DNA of 64,000 bases. Source: Erwinia sp039023475. Lineage in GTDB: Bacteria > Pseudomonadota > Gammaproteobacteria > Enterobacterales > Enterobacteriaceae. A model generated the notes under the pieces. The model saw only the letters and a program-made list of their open reading frames with translations. It made no database searches and had not been told where the DNA came from. Where the stretch lies: contig NZ_JBCHVB010000002.1 in NCBI RefSeq assembly GCF_039023475.1, forward strand, positions 248,001 to 312,000. Reading direction: 5' to 3'. The stretch's first letter is position 1. The number at the start of each line of letters is the position of its first letter. A program made the position numbers and the translations under genes. Positions 36,031 through 45,250 of this stretch are shown one piece after another.

Positions 36031-37206
36031 ATGAATATGCTCCGACCGCGTCGCCGTATTAATCCCGTTTACCTGGCCTTTATGGCCGTCTCTTTTATGA
36101 TTGGCGTGGCGGGTGCGCTCCAGGCGCCCACCCTCAGTCTCTTTCTGACCCGTGAAGTGGCGGTACGACCGTTCTGGGTCGGACTGTTCTATACCGTCAA
36201 TGCGATAGCCGGGATTGCCGTCAGTATTCTGCTGGCGAAGCGCTCGGATAATCGCGGCGATCGCCGCATGCTGATCCTCTTTTGCTGCGTGATGGCGACA
36301 GGTAACGCGCTGCTGTTTGCCTTTAACCGTGACTATCTGACGCTGATTACTTTTGGCGTGCTGCTCTCCGCCCTTGCCAGCGTGTCGATGCCGCAGATCT
36401 TTGCGCTGGCGCGCGAATACGCGGACAGTTCGGCGCGGGAAGTGGTGATGTTCAGCTCCGTGATGCGTGCGCAGCTTTCGCTGGCCTGGGTGATTGGCCC
36501 ACCGCTGTCGTTCGCGCTGGCGCTAAACTACGGCTTTACCACCATGTTCGCGATCGCCGCGGGGCTTTTTGTCGTCTGCTTTGCGCTGATCTGGTTTGCG
36601 CTGCCCTCCGTGGCCCGCGTGGAGCAGTCGCCGGAAGTACTGAGCGCGCAAATCAGCGCCTGGAAGAATAAAGATGTGCGGCTGCTGTTTATCGCCTCGC
36701 TGCTGATGTGGACCTGCAATACCATGTATATCATTGATATGCCGCTCTATATCACCAGCGTCCTCGGGCTGCCGGACCGCCTTGCGGGTTTGCTGATGGG
36801 CGTGGCAGCGGGGCTGGAGATCCCGGCGATGCTGCTGGCCGGGCATCTGGTTAAACGCGTCGGCAAGCGCAAAATGATGCTTTTTGCCGTGGCGGCGGGC
36901 GTGCTGTTTTACCTGGGGCTGGTGCTGTTTCAGTCACGTATCGCGCTGATGGCGCTGCAAATTTTCAATGCGGTCTTTATCGGCATCGTCGCCGGCATTG
37001 GCATGCTCTACTTTCAGGATCTGATGCCCGGCCGGCCCGGTGCGGCGACTACGCTGTTTACTAACAGTATTTCCACTGGGGTGATCCTTGCCGGTATTCT
37101 TCAGGGGGCGCTGGCTGAAACCTTCGGGCACTATTCGGTCTACTGGGCGGCGCTGCTGCTCGCAATCGCGTCACTGGCCATGTCGGCGAAGGTAAAAGAT
37201 GTCTGA
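36031..37206 (+). CDS. setA: Sugar efflux transporter SetA
   Basis: Major-facilitator-type sugar exporter of 391 residues (E. coli 392) with about 12 membrane segments. It contains GVAGALQAPTLSLFLTREV, GLFYTVNAIAGIAVSILLAKRSD and QDLMPGRPGAATTLFTNSISTGVILAG, closely matching SetA. The ATG at 36031 follows AAGGACC. In E. coli setA lies downstream of SgrS and helps in glucose-phosphate stress; the same order here supports read-through from SgrS. Confidence 0.94.
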   Translation: MNMLRPRRRINPVYLAFMAVSFMIGVAGALQAPTLSLFLTREVAVRPFWVGLFYTVNAIAGIAVSILLAKRSDNRGDRRMLILFCCVMATGNALLFAFNRDYLTLITFGVLLSALASVSMPQIFALAREYADSSAREVVMFSSVMRAQLSLAWVIGPPLSFALALNYGFTTMFAIAAGLFVVCFALIWFALPSVARVEQSPEVLSAQISAWKNKDVRLLFIASLLMWTCNTMYIIDMPLYITSVLGLPDRLAGLLMGVAAGLEIPAMLLAGHLVKRVGKRKMMLFAVAAGVLFYLGLVLFQSRIALMALQIFNAVFIGIVAGIGMLYFQDLMPGRPGAATTLFTNSISTGVILAGILQGALAETFGHYSVYWAALLLAIASLAMSAKVKDV

Positions 37207-37216
37207 TAGCGTGACG

Positions 37217-37246
37217 TGCCAGACTTCCCTGGGGGAAAGTCTGGCA
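37217..37246. terminator. Hairpin between convergent setA and leuD
   Basis: TGCCAGACTT (37217-37226) pairs perfectly with AAGTCTGGCA (37237-37246) around a 10-base loop. It lies between the two stops. No T tract follows on either strand, so intrinsic termination is uncertain. Confidence 0.45.
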
Positions 37247-37251
37247 AAGGG

Positions 37252-37857
37252 TTAACGCAGGAAAGCGGGCTGCTTCTGCTCGTACGCGGCGATTTCCGCG
37301 TCGTGCTGAAGCGTCAGGCCGATACTGTCCAGCCCGTTAATCAGGCAGTGACGCCGGAAGGGATCGATGCTGAAGGCGTAACGTTTATCCCCCGCAGCGA
37401 TCTCCTGAGCCTCCAGATCCACCGTAAAAGAAATGCCCGGCTGCGCGGCAACCTGCTGAAAAAGCGTTTCCACCACATCCTCATCCAGCGTCACCAGCAG
37501 CAGCTGGTTATTGAACGAGTTATTGGCAAAAATATCCGCGAAGCCGCTACCGATAATCACCTGAATGCCATAGTCGGTCAGCGCCCAGGGCGCGTGTTCA
37601 CGTGAAGAGCCGCAGCCAAAGTTTTCCCGCGTCAGCATGACAGTGGCGCCGCTGAACTCAGGCTTATTGAGCACGAAATCGGGATTGGGAATCTGGCCTT
37701 CGGCATCGGTATAGCGCCAGTCGTAGAACAGATTCCGGCCAAAACCGGTCCGCGTCACCATCTGCAAAAATTGCTTGGGAATGATGGCGTCGGTGTCCAC
37801 GTTAGCGGTGTCTACCGGCACCACGATGCCGGTATGACGGGTAAATTTCCTGGCCAT
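37252..37857 (-). CDS. leuD: 3-isopropylmalate dehydratase, small subunit
   Basis: Swivel-domain subunit that pairs with LeuC to isomerise 2- to 3-isopropylmalate in leucine synthesis. 201 residues, starting MARKFTRHTGIVVPVDTANVDTDAIIPKQFLQ and containing the aconitase swivel motif GCGSSREHAPWALTDYGI. It is the last gene of leuLABCD, 9 bases after leuC. Confidence 0.97.
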   Translation of the reverse strand: MARKFTRHTGIVVPVDTANVDTDAIIPKQFLQMVTRTGFGRNLFYDWRYTDAEGQIPNPDFVLNKPEFSGATVMLTRENFGCGSSREHAPWALTDYGIQVIIGSGFADIFANNSFNNQLLLVTLDEDVVETLFQQVAAQPGISFTVDLEAQEIAAGDKRYAFSIDPFRRHCLINGLDSIGLTLQHDAEIAAYEQKQPAFLR

Positions 37858-37866
37858 TATTGCTCC

Positions 37867-39264
37867 TCAGTTCAGTTTGCGGATATCGGCAAAGTGACCG
37901 GCTACCGCCGCCGCGGCTGCCATCGCCGGGCTGAGCAGATGCGTGCGTCCGCCACGGCCCTGGCGGCCTTCAAAATTGCGGTTGCTGGTGGACGCGCAGC
38001 GTTCACCCGGATTGAGGCGATCGTTGTTCATCGCCAGGCACATGGAGCAGCCGGGAAGCCGCCACTCAAAGCCCGCCTCCAGAAAGATTTTATCTAACCC
38101 TTCGGCTTCCGCCTGCGCCTTCACCGGACCGGAACCCGGTACGACATAGCCCTGAACGCCAGCGGCGAGCTTATGCCCCTTCACCACGGATGCCGCCGCC
38201 CGCAAATCTTCAATGCGGGAGTTGGTGCAGGAGCCGATAAAGACTTTATCGATACGCACCTCGGTCAGCCTGATGCCGGGCTTGAGATCCATATAAGCCA
38301 GCGCTTTTTCCGCCGAAGCGCGCTCAACCGGATCGCTGAACGAGGCCGGATCGGGAATGCATTCGTCCACGGCAATGACCTGACCGGGATTGGTTCCCCA
38401 GGTCACCTGTGGAGCAATCGCTGCCGCATCGAGCGTGATAACTTTATCGAACTGTACGCCGGCATCGCTCTTCAGCGTTCGCCAGTAGGCCACGGCCTTT
38501 TCCCAGGCCTCGCCTTTCGGCGCAAACTGGCGGCCTTTCAGATAGCTGAAGGTCGTTTCATCCGGCGCGATCAGCCCCGCCTTCGCGCCCAGTTCAATCG
38601 CCATGTTGCAGAGCGTCATGCGTCCTTCCATGCTCAGTTGCTCTACGGCCGGGCCGCAGAACTCCACCACATGGCCGTTGCCGCCGCCGCTGCCGGTTTT
38701 ACCGATGACCGCGAGGGCGATATCTTTTGCGGTGATCCCCGGCGCGGTCTCTCCCACTACCTCAACTTTCATGGTTCTGGCGCGGGACTGCTTCAGCGTT
38801 TGCGTCGCCAGCACATGCTCAACTTCCGAGGTGCCGATGCCAAACGCCAGCGCGCCTAATGCGCCGTGCGTGGAGGTGTGCGAGTCCCCGCAAACAATCG
38901 TCATGCCGGGCAGGGACATCCCCTGTTCGGGACCGATAACGTGCACGATGCCCTGATACGGATGCTTGAGGTCATATAAAGGAACGCCAAACTCCCCGCA
39001 GTTCTTAATCAGCATGGACATCTGTATGCGGGCCATCTCGCCGCTGGCGTTGATATCCCGCGTCTCGGTGGAGACGTTATGATCCATGGTGGCAAAAGTT
39101 TTGGCCGGCTGGCGCACCGGGCGGCCATGCGCGCGCAGGCCGTCAAATGCCTGTGCGGAGGTCACCTCATGCACAAGATGACGGTCGATATAGAGCAGCG
39201 GCGTTTCGTCAGGCGCGTCATGCACGACATGCGCATCAAACAGCTTTTCGTATAACGTTTTCAT
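37867..39264 (-). CDS. leuC: 3-isopropylmalate dehydratase, large subunit
   Basis: Aconitase-type catalytic subunit of 465 residues (E. coli 466) carrying a 4Fe-4S cluster. Cysteine ligands are visible in VFIGSCTNSRIEDLRAAA and in RLPGCSMCLAMNNDRL near the C-terminus. VCGDSHTSTHGALGALAFGIG is the typical substrate-binding block. It starts two bases after leuB and forms a heterodimer with LeuD. Confidence 0.98.
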   Translation of the reverse strand: MKTLYEKLFDAHVVHDAPDETPLLYIDRHLVHEVTSAQAFDGLRAHGRPVRQPAKTFATMDHNVSTETRDINASGEMARIQMSMLIKNCGEFGVPLYDLKHPYQGIVHVIGPEQGMSLPGMTIVCGDSHTSTHGALGALAFGIGTSEVEHVLATQTLKQSRARTMKVEVVGETAPGITAKDIALAVIGKTGSGGGNGHVVEFCGPAVEQLSMEGRMTLCNMAIELGAKAGLIAPDETTFSYLKGRQFAPKGEAWEKAVAYWRTLKSDAGVQFDKVITLDAAAIAPQVTWGTNPGQVIAVDECIPDPASFSDPVERASAEKALAYMDLKPGIRLTEVRIDKVFIGSCTNSRIEDLRAAASVVKGHKLAAGVQGYVVPGSGPVKAQAEAEGLDKIFLEAGFEWRLPGCSMCLAMNNDRLNPGERCASTSNRNFEGRQGRGGRTHLLSPAMAAAAAVAGHFADIRKLN

Positions 39265-39266
39265 TT

Positions 39267-40355
39267 TCAGGCTTCGCTGACAAATCGGGCAATGATGGAA
39301 CCCATCTCATCGGTGCCGATGGCCTGGCCCTCACCGGCCAGATCGGCGGTACGGTAGCCTTCGGCCAGCGCACGACTGACGGCATTATCAATCGCATCTG
39401 CCACCTCGGGCGCGTCGAGGCTGTAGCGCATCAGCAGCGACAGCGACAGGATCTGGGCAATCGGGTTAGCGCAGTTTTTGCCGGCGATGTCGGGCGCCGA
39501 GCCCCCGGCGGGTTCGAACAGGCCAAAACCCTGCTCGTTCAGGCTGGCGGAGGGCAGCATGCCCATAGATCCGGTGATCATCGCGCACTCGTCGGAGAGG
39601 ATATCGCCAAACAGGTTAGAACAGAGCATGACGTCAAACTGAGATGGCGCTTTGATTAGCTGCATGGTGGCGTTGTCGATGTACATATGCTGTAGCTCAA
39701 CGTCGGGATAATCTTTTGCCACTTCGCTGACGATCTCACGCCAGAGAATGGAAGATTGCAGCACATTCGCCTTATCGATAGAGGTCACTTTTTTACGGCG
39801 CTTGCGCGCTGACTCGAAAGCGATACGAGCGATGCGTTCGATCTCAAAGCGATAATAAACCTCGGTATCAAAGGCGCGTTCATGCTGCCCGCTGCCTTCA
39901 CGCCCCTTCGGCTGGCCAAAGTAGATGCCGCCGGTCAGTTCGCGAACGACAAGGATATCAAACCCCTTTGCGGCGATATCGCTGCGCAGCGGACAAAAGG
40001 CTTCCAGGCCGCTGTGCAGGCTGGCGGGGCGCAGGTTGCTGAACAGCTTAAAGTGCTTGCGCAGCGGCAGCAGCGCGCCGCGCTCAGGCTGCTCCGCCGG
40101 CGGCAGATGCTCCCATTTCGGGCCGCCCACGGAGCCAAACAGGATCGCATCAGCCTGTTCGCAGCCGGAGATCGTCTTTTTAGGCAGCGGCTCGCCGTGG
40201 CGATCGATAGCGATGCCGCCCACGTCATATTCGCTGATGGAGATGCGCATGTTAAAACGCTGGCGAATCGCATCCAGCACCTTACTGGCCTGGGCCATCA
40301 CTTCGGGACCGATACCGTCACCCGGCAATATGGCAATATGAAAAGTCCTGGACAT
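39267..40355 (-). CDS. leuB: 3-isopropylmalate dehydrogenase
   Basis: NAD-dependent oxidative decarboxylase of leucine synthesis, 362 residues (E. coli 363). It has AILPGDGIGPEVM at the N-terminus, GSVGGPKWEHLPPAEQPERG, RELTGGIYFGQPKGREG, the catalytic Lys/Asp region SIDKANVLQSSILWREIV and GDILSDECAMITGSMGMLPSASL. Two bases separate it from leuA upstream and leuC downstream. Confidence 0.98.
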   Translation of the reverse strand: MSRTFHIAILPGDGIGPEVMAQASKVLDAIRQRFNMRISISEYDVGGIAIDRHGEPLPKKTISGCEQADAILFGSVGGPKWEHLPPAEQPERGALLPLRKHFKLFSNLRPASLHSGLEAFCPLRSDIAAKGFDILVVRELTGGIYFGQPKGREGSGQHERAFDTEVYYRFEIERIARIAFESARKRRKKVTSIDKANVLQSSILWREIVSEVAKDYPDVELQHMYIDNATMQLIKAPSQFDVMLCSNLFGDILSDECAMITGSMGMLPSASLNEQGFGLFEPAGGSAPDIAGKNCANPIAQILSLSLLMRYSLDAPEVADAIDNAVSRALAEGYRTADLAGEGQAIGTDEMGSIIARFVSEA

Positions 40356-40357
40356 GA

Positions 40358-41926
40358 TTACACCGTCTCCTTCTGGTCATTAGCGTGGGATTTGCGTTGC
40401 AGTTCCTGCTCCACCTGGCGGGCACGCCAGATATTGTTCAGCGCGTTGATCATCGCCTTCGCCGAGGATTCGACAATATCCGTCGCCAGACCGACGCCGT
40501 GGAATTTACGGCCCTTGTAGTTGACCACGATATCAACCTGGCCCAGCGCGTCTTTCCCCTGGCCTTTGGCGCTCAGCTGATATTTCACCAGCTCCGCGTC
40601 GAAATCCGTAATGCGGTTAATCGCCTGGTAGACCGCATCGACCGGCCCATTCCCGGTTGCCGCTTCCGATTTAACCTCATCACCGCAGGCCAGCTTGACG
40701 GAGGCGGTTGCCATAACGCTCGAACCTGACTGCACGCTGAAATAGTCCAGACGGAAATGTTCCGGCTCTTCGTTCTGCTTATTAATGAACGCCAGCGCTT
40801 CCAGATCGTAGTCAAAAACCTGACCTTTCTTATCCGCCAGCTTCAGGAAGGCGTCATACAGCGTATCCAGGTTGTAGTCATTCTCCTTATAACCCATCTC
40901 ATCCATACGGTGTTTCACGGCGGCGCGTCCGGAGCGTGATGTCAGGTTCAGCTGAATCTGATTCAGGCCGATGGACTCCGGCGTCATGATTTCATAGTTC
41001 TCGCGGTTCTTCAGCACGCCGTCCTGATGAATACCGGAGGAGTGGGCGAAAGCGCCAGTGCCGACAATCGCTTTGTTAGCCGGGATCGGCATATTACAAA
41101 TCTGGCTGACGATCTGACTGGTGCGATAGATTTCCTGATGATGGACGTTGGTATGCACATTCATTAACTGGCCGCGGGTTTTGATCGCCATGATGACCTC
41201 TTCCAGCGCGCAGTTACCGGCACGCTCGCCCAGACCGTTTAACGTCCCCTCGACCTGGCGGGCACCGGCCTGAACCGCAGCGATCGAGTTACCTACCGCC
41301 ATACCCAAATCGTCGTGGGTATGAACAGAGAGCACGGCTTTATCGATGTTGGGAACGCGGTTGATCAGCTGCGCAATAATATTGCTGTACTCGTCGGGAA
41401 GGGTATAGCCCACGGTATCCGGAATATTGATGGTAGTGGCACCCGCATTGATGGCGGCTTCCACCACGCGGCAGAGATCGTCAATCGGCGTACGGCCGCC
41501 ATCTTCGCAGGAAAATTCAACATCATTGGTATAATTGCGCGCGCGTTTCACCATGCGAACGGCGCGGTCGATAACCTCAGGCAGCGTACTGCGCAGCTTG
41601 GTGGCGATATGCATCGGCGATGTAGCCAGAAAGGTATGAATACGGTAAGCATCAGCAATGCGCAGCGCTTCATAGGCGGCATCAATATCTTTCTCCACAC
41701 AGCGGGCCAGCGCGCAGACGCGGCTGTTTTTAATCTGGCGGGCGATTGTCTGTACGGATTCAAAGTCACCCGGCGAGGAGACAGGAAAACCCACTTCCAT
41801 CACGTCAACGCCCATCCGCTCAAGCGCGAGCGCGATTTGCAATTTTTCTTTCACACTCAGACTTGCCTGTAACGCCTGCTCGCCGTCGCGCAGAGTGGTA
41901 TCGAAAATAATGACTTGTTGGCTCAT
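40358..41926 (-). CDS. leuA: 2-isopropylmalate synthase
   Basis: First committed enzyme of leucine synthesis, condensing acetyl-CoA with 2-oxoisovalerate; leucine-inhibited in the family. The 522-residue protein starts MSQQVIIFDTTLRDGEQALQ (E. coli 523), with the TIM-barrel metal site HTHDDLG and C-terminal LeuA regulatory domain. The ATG at 41926 is conserved; the open frame extends through the attenuator and is not coding there. Expression is set by the leuL leader just upstream. Confidence 0.98.
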   Translation of the reverse strand: MSQQVIIFDTTLRDGEQALQASLSVKEKLQIALALERMGVDVMEVGFPVSSPGDFESVQTIARQIKNSRVCALARCVEKDIDAAYEALRIADAYRIHTFLATSPMHIATKLRSTLPEVIDRAVRMVKRARNYTNDVEFSCEDGGRTPIDDLCRVVEAAINAGATTINIPDTVGYTLPDEYSNIIAQLINRVPNIDKAVLSVHTHDDLGMAVGNSIAAVQAGARQVEGTLNGLGERAGNCALEEVIMAIKTRGQLMNVHTNVHHQEIYRTSQIVSQICNMPIPANKAIVGTGAFAHSSGIHQDGVLKNRENYEIMTPESIGLNQIQLNLTSRSGRAAVKHRMDEMGYKENDYNLDTLYDAFLKLADKKGQVFDYDLEALAFINKQNEEPEHFRLDYFSVQSGSSVMATASVKLACGDEVKSEAATGNGPVDAVYQAINRITDFDAELVKYQLSAKGQGKDALGQVDIVVNYKGRKFHGVGLATDIVESSAKAMINALNNIWRARQVEQELQRKSHANDQKETV

Positions 41927-41968
41927 GGGATAATTCCTTATCAGGTTGTCTTCGCTGTTGCCGCGAGC

Positions 41969-42002
41969 AAAAAAAAACCCGCGCATCGGCGCGGGTTTTT
42001 TT
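41969..42002 (-). terminator. leu operon attenuator terminator
   Basis: On the minus strand CCCGCGC, loop CGAT, GCGCGGG, then nine T residues. It sits between leuL and leuA and is the attenuator of the leu operon. It can form in either direction because A and T tracts flank it. Confidence 0.88.
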
Positions 42003-42014
42003 GTCAGTCTGAAA

Positions 42015-42098
42015 TCAGTGATTGATTCCGCCCACAAGGCTACCGCGCACAGAGGATGCGTTTAGTAGTAGACCGAGTAGGCGGGAATGGCGAATCAT
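42015..42098 (-). CDS. leuL: leu operon leader peptide
   Basis: A 27-codon leader: MIRHSRLLGLLLNASSVRGS followed by LVGGINH and a stop. Five of the leucines are clustered as LLGLLL, with four CTA codons (rare in enteric bacteria) and one CTC. Charged tRNA-Leu shortage would stall the ribosome there and prevent the downstream terminator. A TGAGGTC ribosome site precedes it. Too short for ordinary gene finders, but strand, position and sequence match E. coli leuL. Confidence 0.92.
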   Translation of the reverse strand: MIRHSRLLGLLLNASSVRGSLVGGINH

Positions 42099-42132
42099 TA
42101 ATTTCAGACCTCATCAATATGTTGTGACTTTA

Positions 42133-42162
42133 TTGATACTTGATTAGTAGGGGCAATGTCAA
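42133..42162 (-). promoter_or_regulatory. leu operon promoter
   Basis: On the minus strand TTGACA (42162-42157), 18 bases, then TATCAA (42138-42133; GTATCA at 17 is an alternative), about 35 bases upstream of leuL. The -35 is a perfect consensus hexamer. Confidence 0.65.
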
Positions 42163-42832
42163 CCATCAGGCGCGCTTATCTGCACCTGTCCGGGATACCG
42201 CATCGGGAAAATAGTCTGGCGCAGTCAGGTTACGCAGCACAACTGGCAGGAAAAAATACCTTAACGCATTTCAGGAACGCCTTAAACGCAGGAAATGAAA
42301 GGGTGATTTTTATGTATTTCTTTTAAAATCATTTGGTTGGTAGAGGTGTCTGTCGGGAGCGTAGCGGAAGGATTAACGCTTTTTACTTAGTTAAATATAT
42401 TAATAACGTAATTGCGATTAGCATATAAACCTGAATCCTTTAAAAATGTTGAACGAGTCAACTTATTTTGAAAATACCTCAGCGCGATCAACAAAACGAT
42501 TAACCTGAAAATGAACATCTCCACAGGACAAACCGCTTTTCTTCCGCTTTATAGTCAGCGTAATTATCGCTAACTTCTCCGCCGCGTAGCACCTTTCCGC
42601 CCGGTTATATGGGGTGAGCGCGCGCGCGGTGATTGCCTGTCAACTTTTCTGCGGTTATGGTACTTAATCAACAGAATGTAAAAAATAATAAGGGCATCGC
42701 CCTGTACCTGGATAGGGGAAATGACTTCCCTTATCTGAATCAACACAGGTTTGATCGTATCTGGCCACTCTCCTGAAACAGAGAGCGGCATTCATCGCAG
42801 CGCGATCAGCACCTTAAAGCCTGGAGGCAAGA
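42163..42832. other. Long intergenic region leuL-ilvI, no leuO
   Basis: About 670 bases with no credible gene on either strand. In E. coli this interval holds leuO (about 945 bases); no LeuO-like frame or remnant is visible here. The middle (about 42290-42530) is AT-rich with runs such as TTAAATATATTAATAACG, suitable for Lrp or H-NS binding, which control ilvIH in E. coli. A short CTCTC/GAGAG hairpin lies at 42768-42785. Confidence 0.6.
42633..42661 (+). promoter_or_regulatory. Candidate ilvIH promoter
   Basis: TTGCCT (42633-42638), 17 bases, TATGGT (42656-42661). This would give a leader of about 165 bases before ilvI. Other arrangements are possible in this AT-rich region. Confidence 0.35.
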
Positions 42833-44557
42833 ATGGAAATGTTGTCAGGAGCCGAGATGGTCGTCCGCTCATTGATCGATCAGGGCGTGAAGCATGTATT
42901 CGGCTACCCCGGCGGCGCGGTTCTGGATATCTATGATGCGCTACAGACCGTGGGCGGCATCGATCATATTCTGGTGCGTCACGAGCAGGGTGCCGTACAC
43001 ATGGCGGACGGCTATGCCCGTTCAACCGGGGAAGTCGGCGTGGTGCTGGTCACTTCCGGCCCCGGCGCAACCAATGCGATCACCGGGATTGCCACGGCCT
43101 ATATGGATTCAATTCCGATGGTTGTGCTGTCAGGACAGGTCCCTTCTTCCCTGATTGGCTATGACGCTTTCCAGGAGTGCGACATGGTGGGGATCTCCCG
43201 CCCGGTCGTCAAACACAGCTTTATGGTTAAGCACGCGGAAGATATCCCAACGGTAATGAAGAAGGCCTTCTGGCTTGCTGCCAGCGGACGTCCCGGCCCT
43301 GTGGTGGTCGATCTGCCGAAAGATATGATGAATCCGGCAAACAAACTGCCTTACGTCTGGCCGGACAGCGTCAGCATGCGCTCTTATAATCCGACCACGC
43401 AGGGGCATAAAGGGCAGATCAAGCGGGCGCTGCAAACGCTGCTGGCCGCTAAACGTCCGGTGATTTACGCCGGTGGCGGCGTCGTGAACGCCGACTGTTC
43501 CGGTGAACTGCGGCAGCTGGCTGAAACGCTTAACCTGCCTGTCGCCGCTTCGCTGATGGGACTGGGTGCCTTTCCCGGTACGCATCGCCAGAGCCTGGGC
43601 ATGCTCGGTATGCACGGCACTTACGAAGCCAATATGACCATGCATAATGCGGATGTCATCTTCGCCGTTGGGGTACGTTTTGACGATCGTACGACCAATA
43701 ACCTCGCGAAGTACTGCCCTGATGCCACCGTGTTGCATATTGATATCGATCCGACGTCCATCTCTAAAACTGTTGCCGCCGATATCCCCATTGTGGGCGA
43801 TGCCAGGCAGGTATTACAGCAGATGCTTGAGCTGATGGCGCAGGGCGACAACGCGCAGAATTTTGACAGCCTCCGCGACTGGTGGCGGCAGATTGAACAA
43901 TGGCAGGCTCGTCAGTGTCTGGCTTACGATCGCAGCAGTGAAAAAATCAAACCTCAGGCGGTAATTGAGACAATCTGGAAGCTGACGAAGGGAGAGGCCT
44001 ATGTGACTTCCGACGTTGGCCAGCATCAGATGTTTGCCGCTCTTTACTATCCGTTCGACAAACCTCGCCGCTGGATCAACTCAGGCGGTCTGGGCACCAT
44101 GGGCTTTGGCCTGCCAGCTGCGCTGGGCGTGAAGCTGGCGCTGCCAAAAGAGACGGTCATCTGTGTGACCGGCGATGGCAGCATCCAGATGAATATTCAG
44201 GAACTCTCCACGGCGCTGCAGTACGATCTGCCGGTGCTGGTGCTGAGCCTGAACAACCGCTTCCTCGGCATGGTGAAGCAGTGGCAGGATATGATCTATT
44301 CCGGTCGCCACTCCCAGTCCTATATGGAGTCGCTGCCTGATTTTGTGCGCCTGGCCGAAGCCTACGGGCATGTGGGCATCGGGATTTCACATCCGGACGA
44401 GCTGGAGTCGAAGCTGACCGAAGCGCTGGAAGCGTTAGGCAAAGGGCGCCTGGTTTTTGTTGACGTCAATGTGGACGGTACCGAACACGTATACCCAATG
44501 CATATTCGCGGCGGCGGGATGGACGAAATGTGGCTGAGCAAAACGGAGAGGACTTAA
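42833..44557 (+). CDS. ilvI: Acetolactate synthase III, large catalytic subunit
   Basis: Thiamine-diphosphate and FAD enzyme that starts valine, leucine and isoleucine synthesis by condensing pyruvate with pyruvate or 2-oxobutyrate. 574 residues, as in E. coli IlvI. The catalytic glutamate lies in VRHEQGAVHMADGYARS; the ThDP motif is VTGDGSIQMNIQELSTALQ ending in LSLNNRFLGM. A strong ribosome site CTGGAGG precedes the ATG. It is followed by ilvH two bases later; in E. coli the pair is activated by Lrp and valine-inhibited. Confidence 0.98.
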   Translation: MEMLSGAEMVVRSLIDQGVKHVFGYPGGAVLDIYDALQTVGGIDHILVRHEQGAVHMADGYARSTGEVGVVLVTSGPGATNAITGIATAYMDSIPMVVLSGQVPSSLIGYDAFQECDMVGISRPVVKHSFMVKHAEDIPTVMKKAFWLAASGRPGPVVVDLPKDMMNPANKLPYVWPDSVSMRSYNPTTQGHKGQIKRALQTLLAAKRPVIYAGGGVVNADCSGELRQLAETLNLPVAASLMGLGAFPGTHRQSLGMLGMHGTYEANMTMHNADVIFAVGVRFDDRTTNNLAKYCPDATVLHIDIDPTSISKTVAADIPIVGDARQVLQQMLELMAQGDNAQNFDSLRDWWRQIEQWQARQCLAYDRSSEKIKPQAVIETIWKLTKGEAYVTSDVGQHQMFAALYYPFDKPRRWINSGGLGTMGFGLPAALGVKLALPKETVICVTGDGSIQMNIQELSTALQYDLPVLVLSLNNRFLGMVKQWQDMIYSGRHSQSYMESLPDFVRLAEAYGHVGIGISHPDELESKLTEALEALGKGRLVFVDVNVDGTEHVYPMHIRGGGMDEMWLSKTERT

Positions 44558-44559
44558 TT

Positions 44560-45051
44560 ATGCGTCGTGTTTTATCGGTACTGCTGGAAAACGAGTCCGG
44601 CGCATTATCGCGCGTGGTGGGGCTGTTCTCCCAGCGCGGCTATAACATTGAGAGCCTGACCGTAGCGCCTACGGACGATCCCACCCTGTCGCGAATGACG
44701 ATTCAGACGGTGGGCGATGAAAAAGTGATTGAGCAGATCGAAAAGCAGCTGCATAAGCTGGTGGACGTGCTGCGCGTGACGGAGCTGGGGCAGGGCGCTT
44801 TTGTCGAACGTGAAATTATGCTGGTGAAGATCCAGGCCAGCGGCTATGGCCGGGAAGAGGTAAAGCGCAGCGCGGAAATTTTCCGCGGGCAGATTGTCGA
44901 CGTAACGCCAACGCTTTATACGGTTCAGCTGGCAGGCACCAGCGACAAGCTGGACGCCTTTCTGAACAGCGTCCGCGATGTGGCGGAAATTGTTGAAGTT
45001 GCCCGTTCCGGCATCGTTGGCGTAGCCCGTGGCGATCGCATTATGCGCTAA
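44560..45051 (+). CDS. ilvH: Acetolactate synthase III, small regulatory subunit
   Basis: ACT-domain regulatory subunit, 163 residues, that activates IlvI and binds valine for feedback inhibition. The N-terminus MRRVLSVLLENESGALSRVV with SQRGYNIESLTVAPTDD keeps the asparagines and glycine important for valine sensing in E. coli IlvH. The start at 44560 follows GGAGAGGAC inside the end of ilvI. A terminator follows. Confidence 0.97.
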   Translation: MRRVLSVLLENESGALSRVVGLFSQRGYNIESLTVAPTDDPTLSRMTIQTVGDEKVIEQIEKQLHKLVDVLRVTELGQGAFVEREIMLVKIQASGYGREEVKRSAEIFRGQIVDVTPTLYTVQLAGTSDKLDAFLNSVRDVAEIVEVARSGIVGVARGDRIMR

Positions 45052-45082
45052 GTACAGCGCTGTCCCCCTGACAGAGTCAGCT

Positions 45083-45108
45083 AACCCGGCGTAATGCCGG
45101 GTTTTTTA
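45083..45108 (+). terminator. Rho-independent terminator of ilvIH
   Basis: AACCCGGC, loop GTAAT, GCCGGGTT followed by a T run, about 30 bases after the ilvH stop. Confidence 0.88.
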
Positions 45109-45250
45109 ATTTTTGTCCTAAAGCGCCCGCCCGGACGCAAAAGCAGTTGCTCAGCCCACTAATCTGCTGTTAGATGTAACAAATGTCTTATCCTTAGCCG
45201 CGACGTGGCTATTTTTTGCGCCGTTACGGCGCATGAAGTGTGGGGTTCTT

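Noticed and set aside
42335..42390. Possible small RNA terminator (AGCG...CGCTTTTT) in the leuL-ilvI gap.
   Set aside because: The stem is only four base pairs with a long loop and there is no convincing promoter upstream.
42618..42628. Alternating GC run upstream of the ilvI promoter as a Z-DNA element.
   Set aside because: Only 11 bases long; such runs occur by chance in GC-rich genomes and nothing else supports a role.
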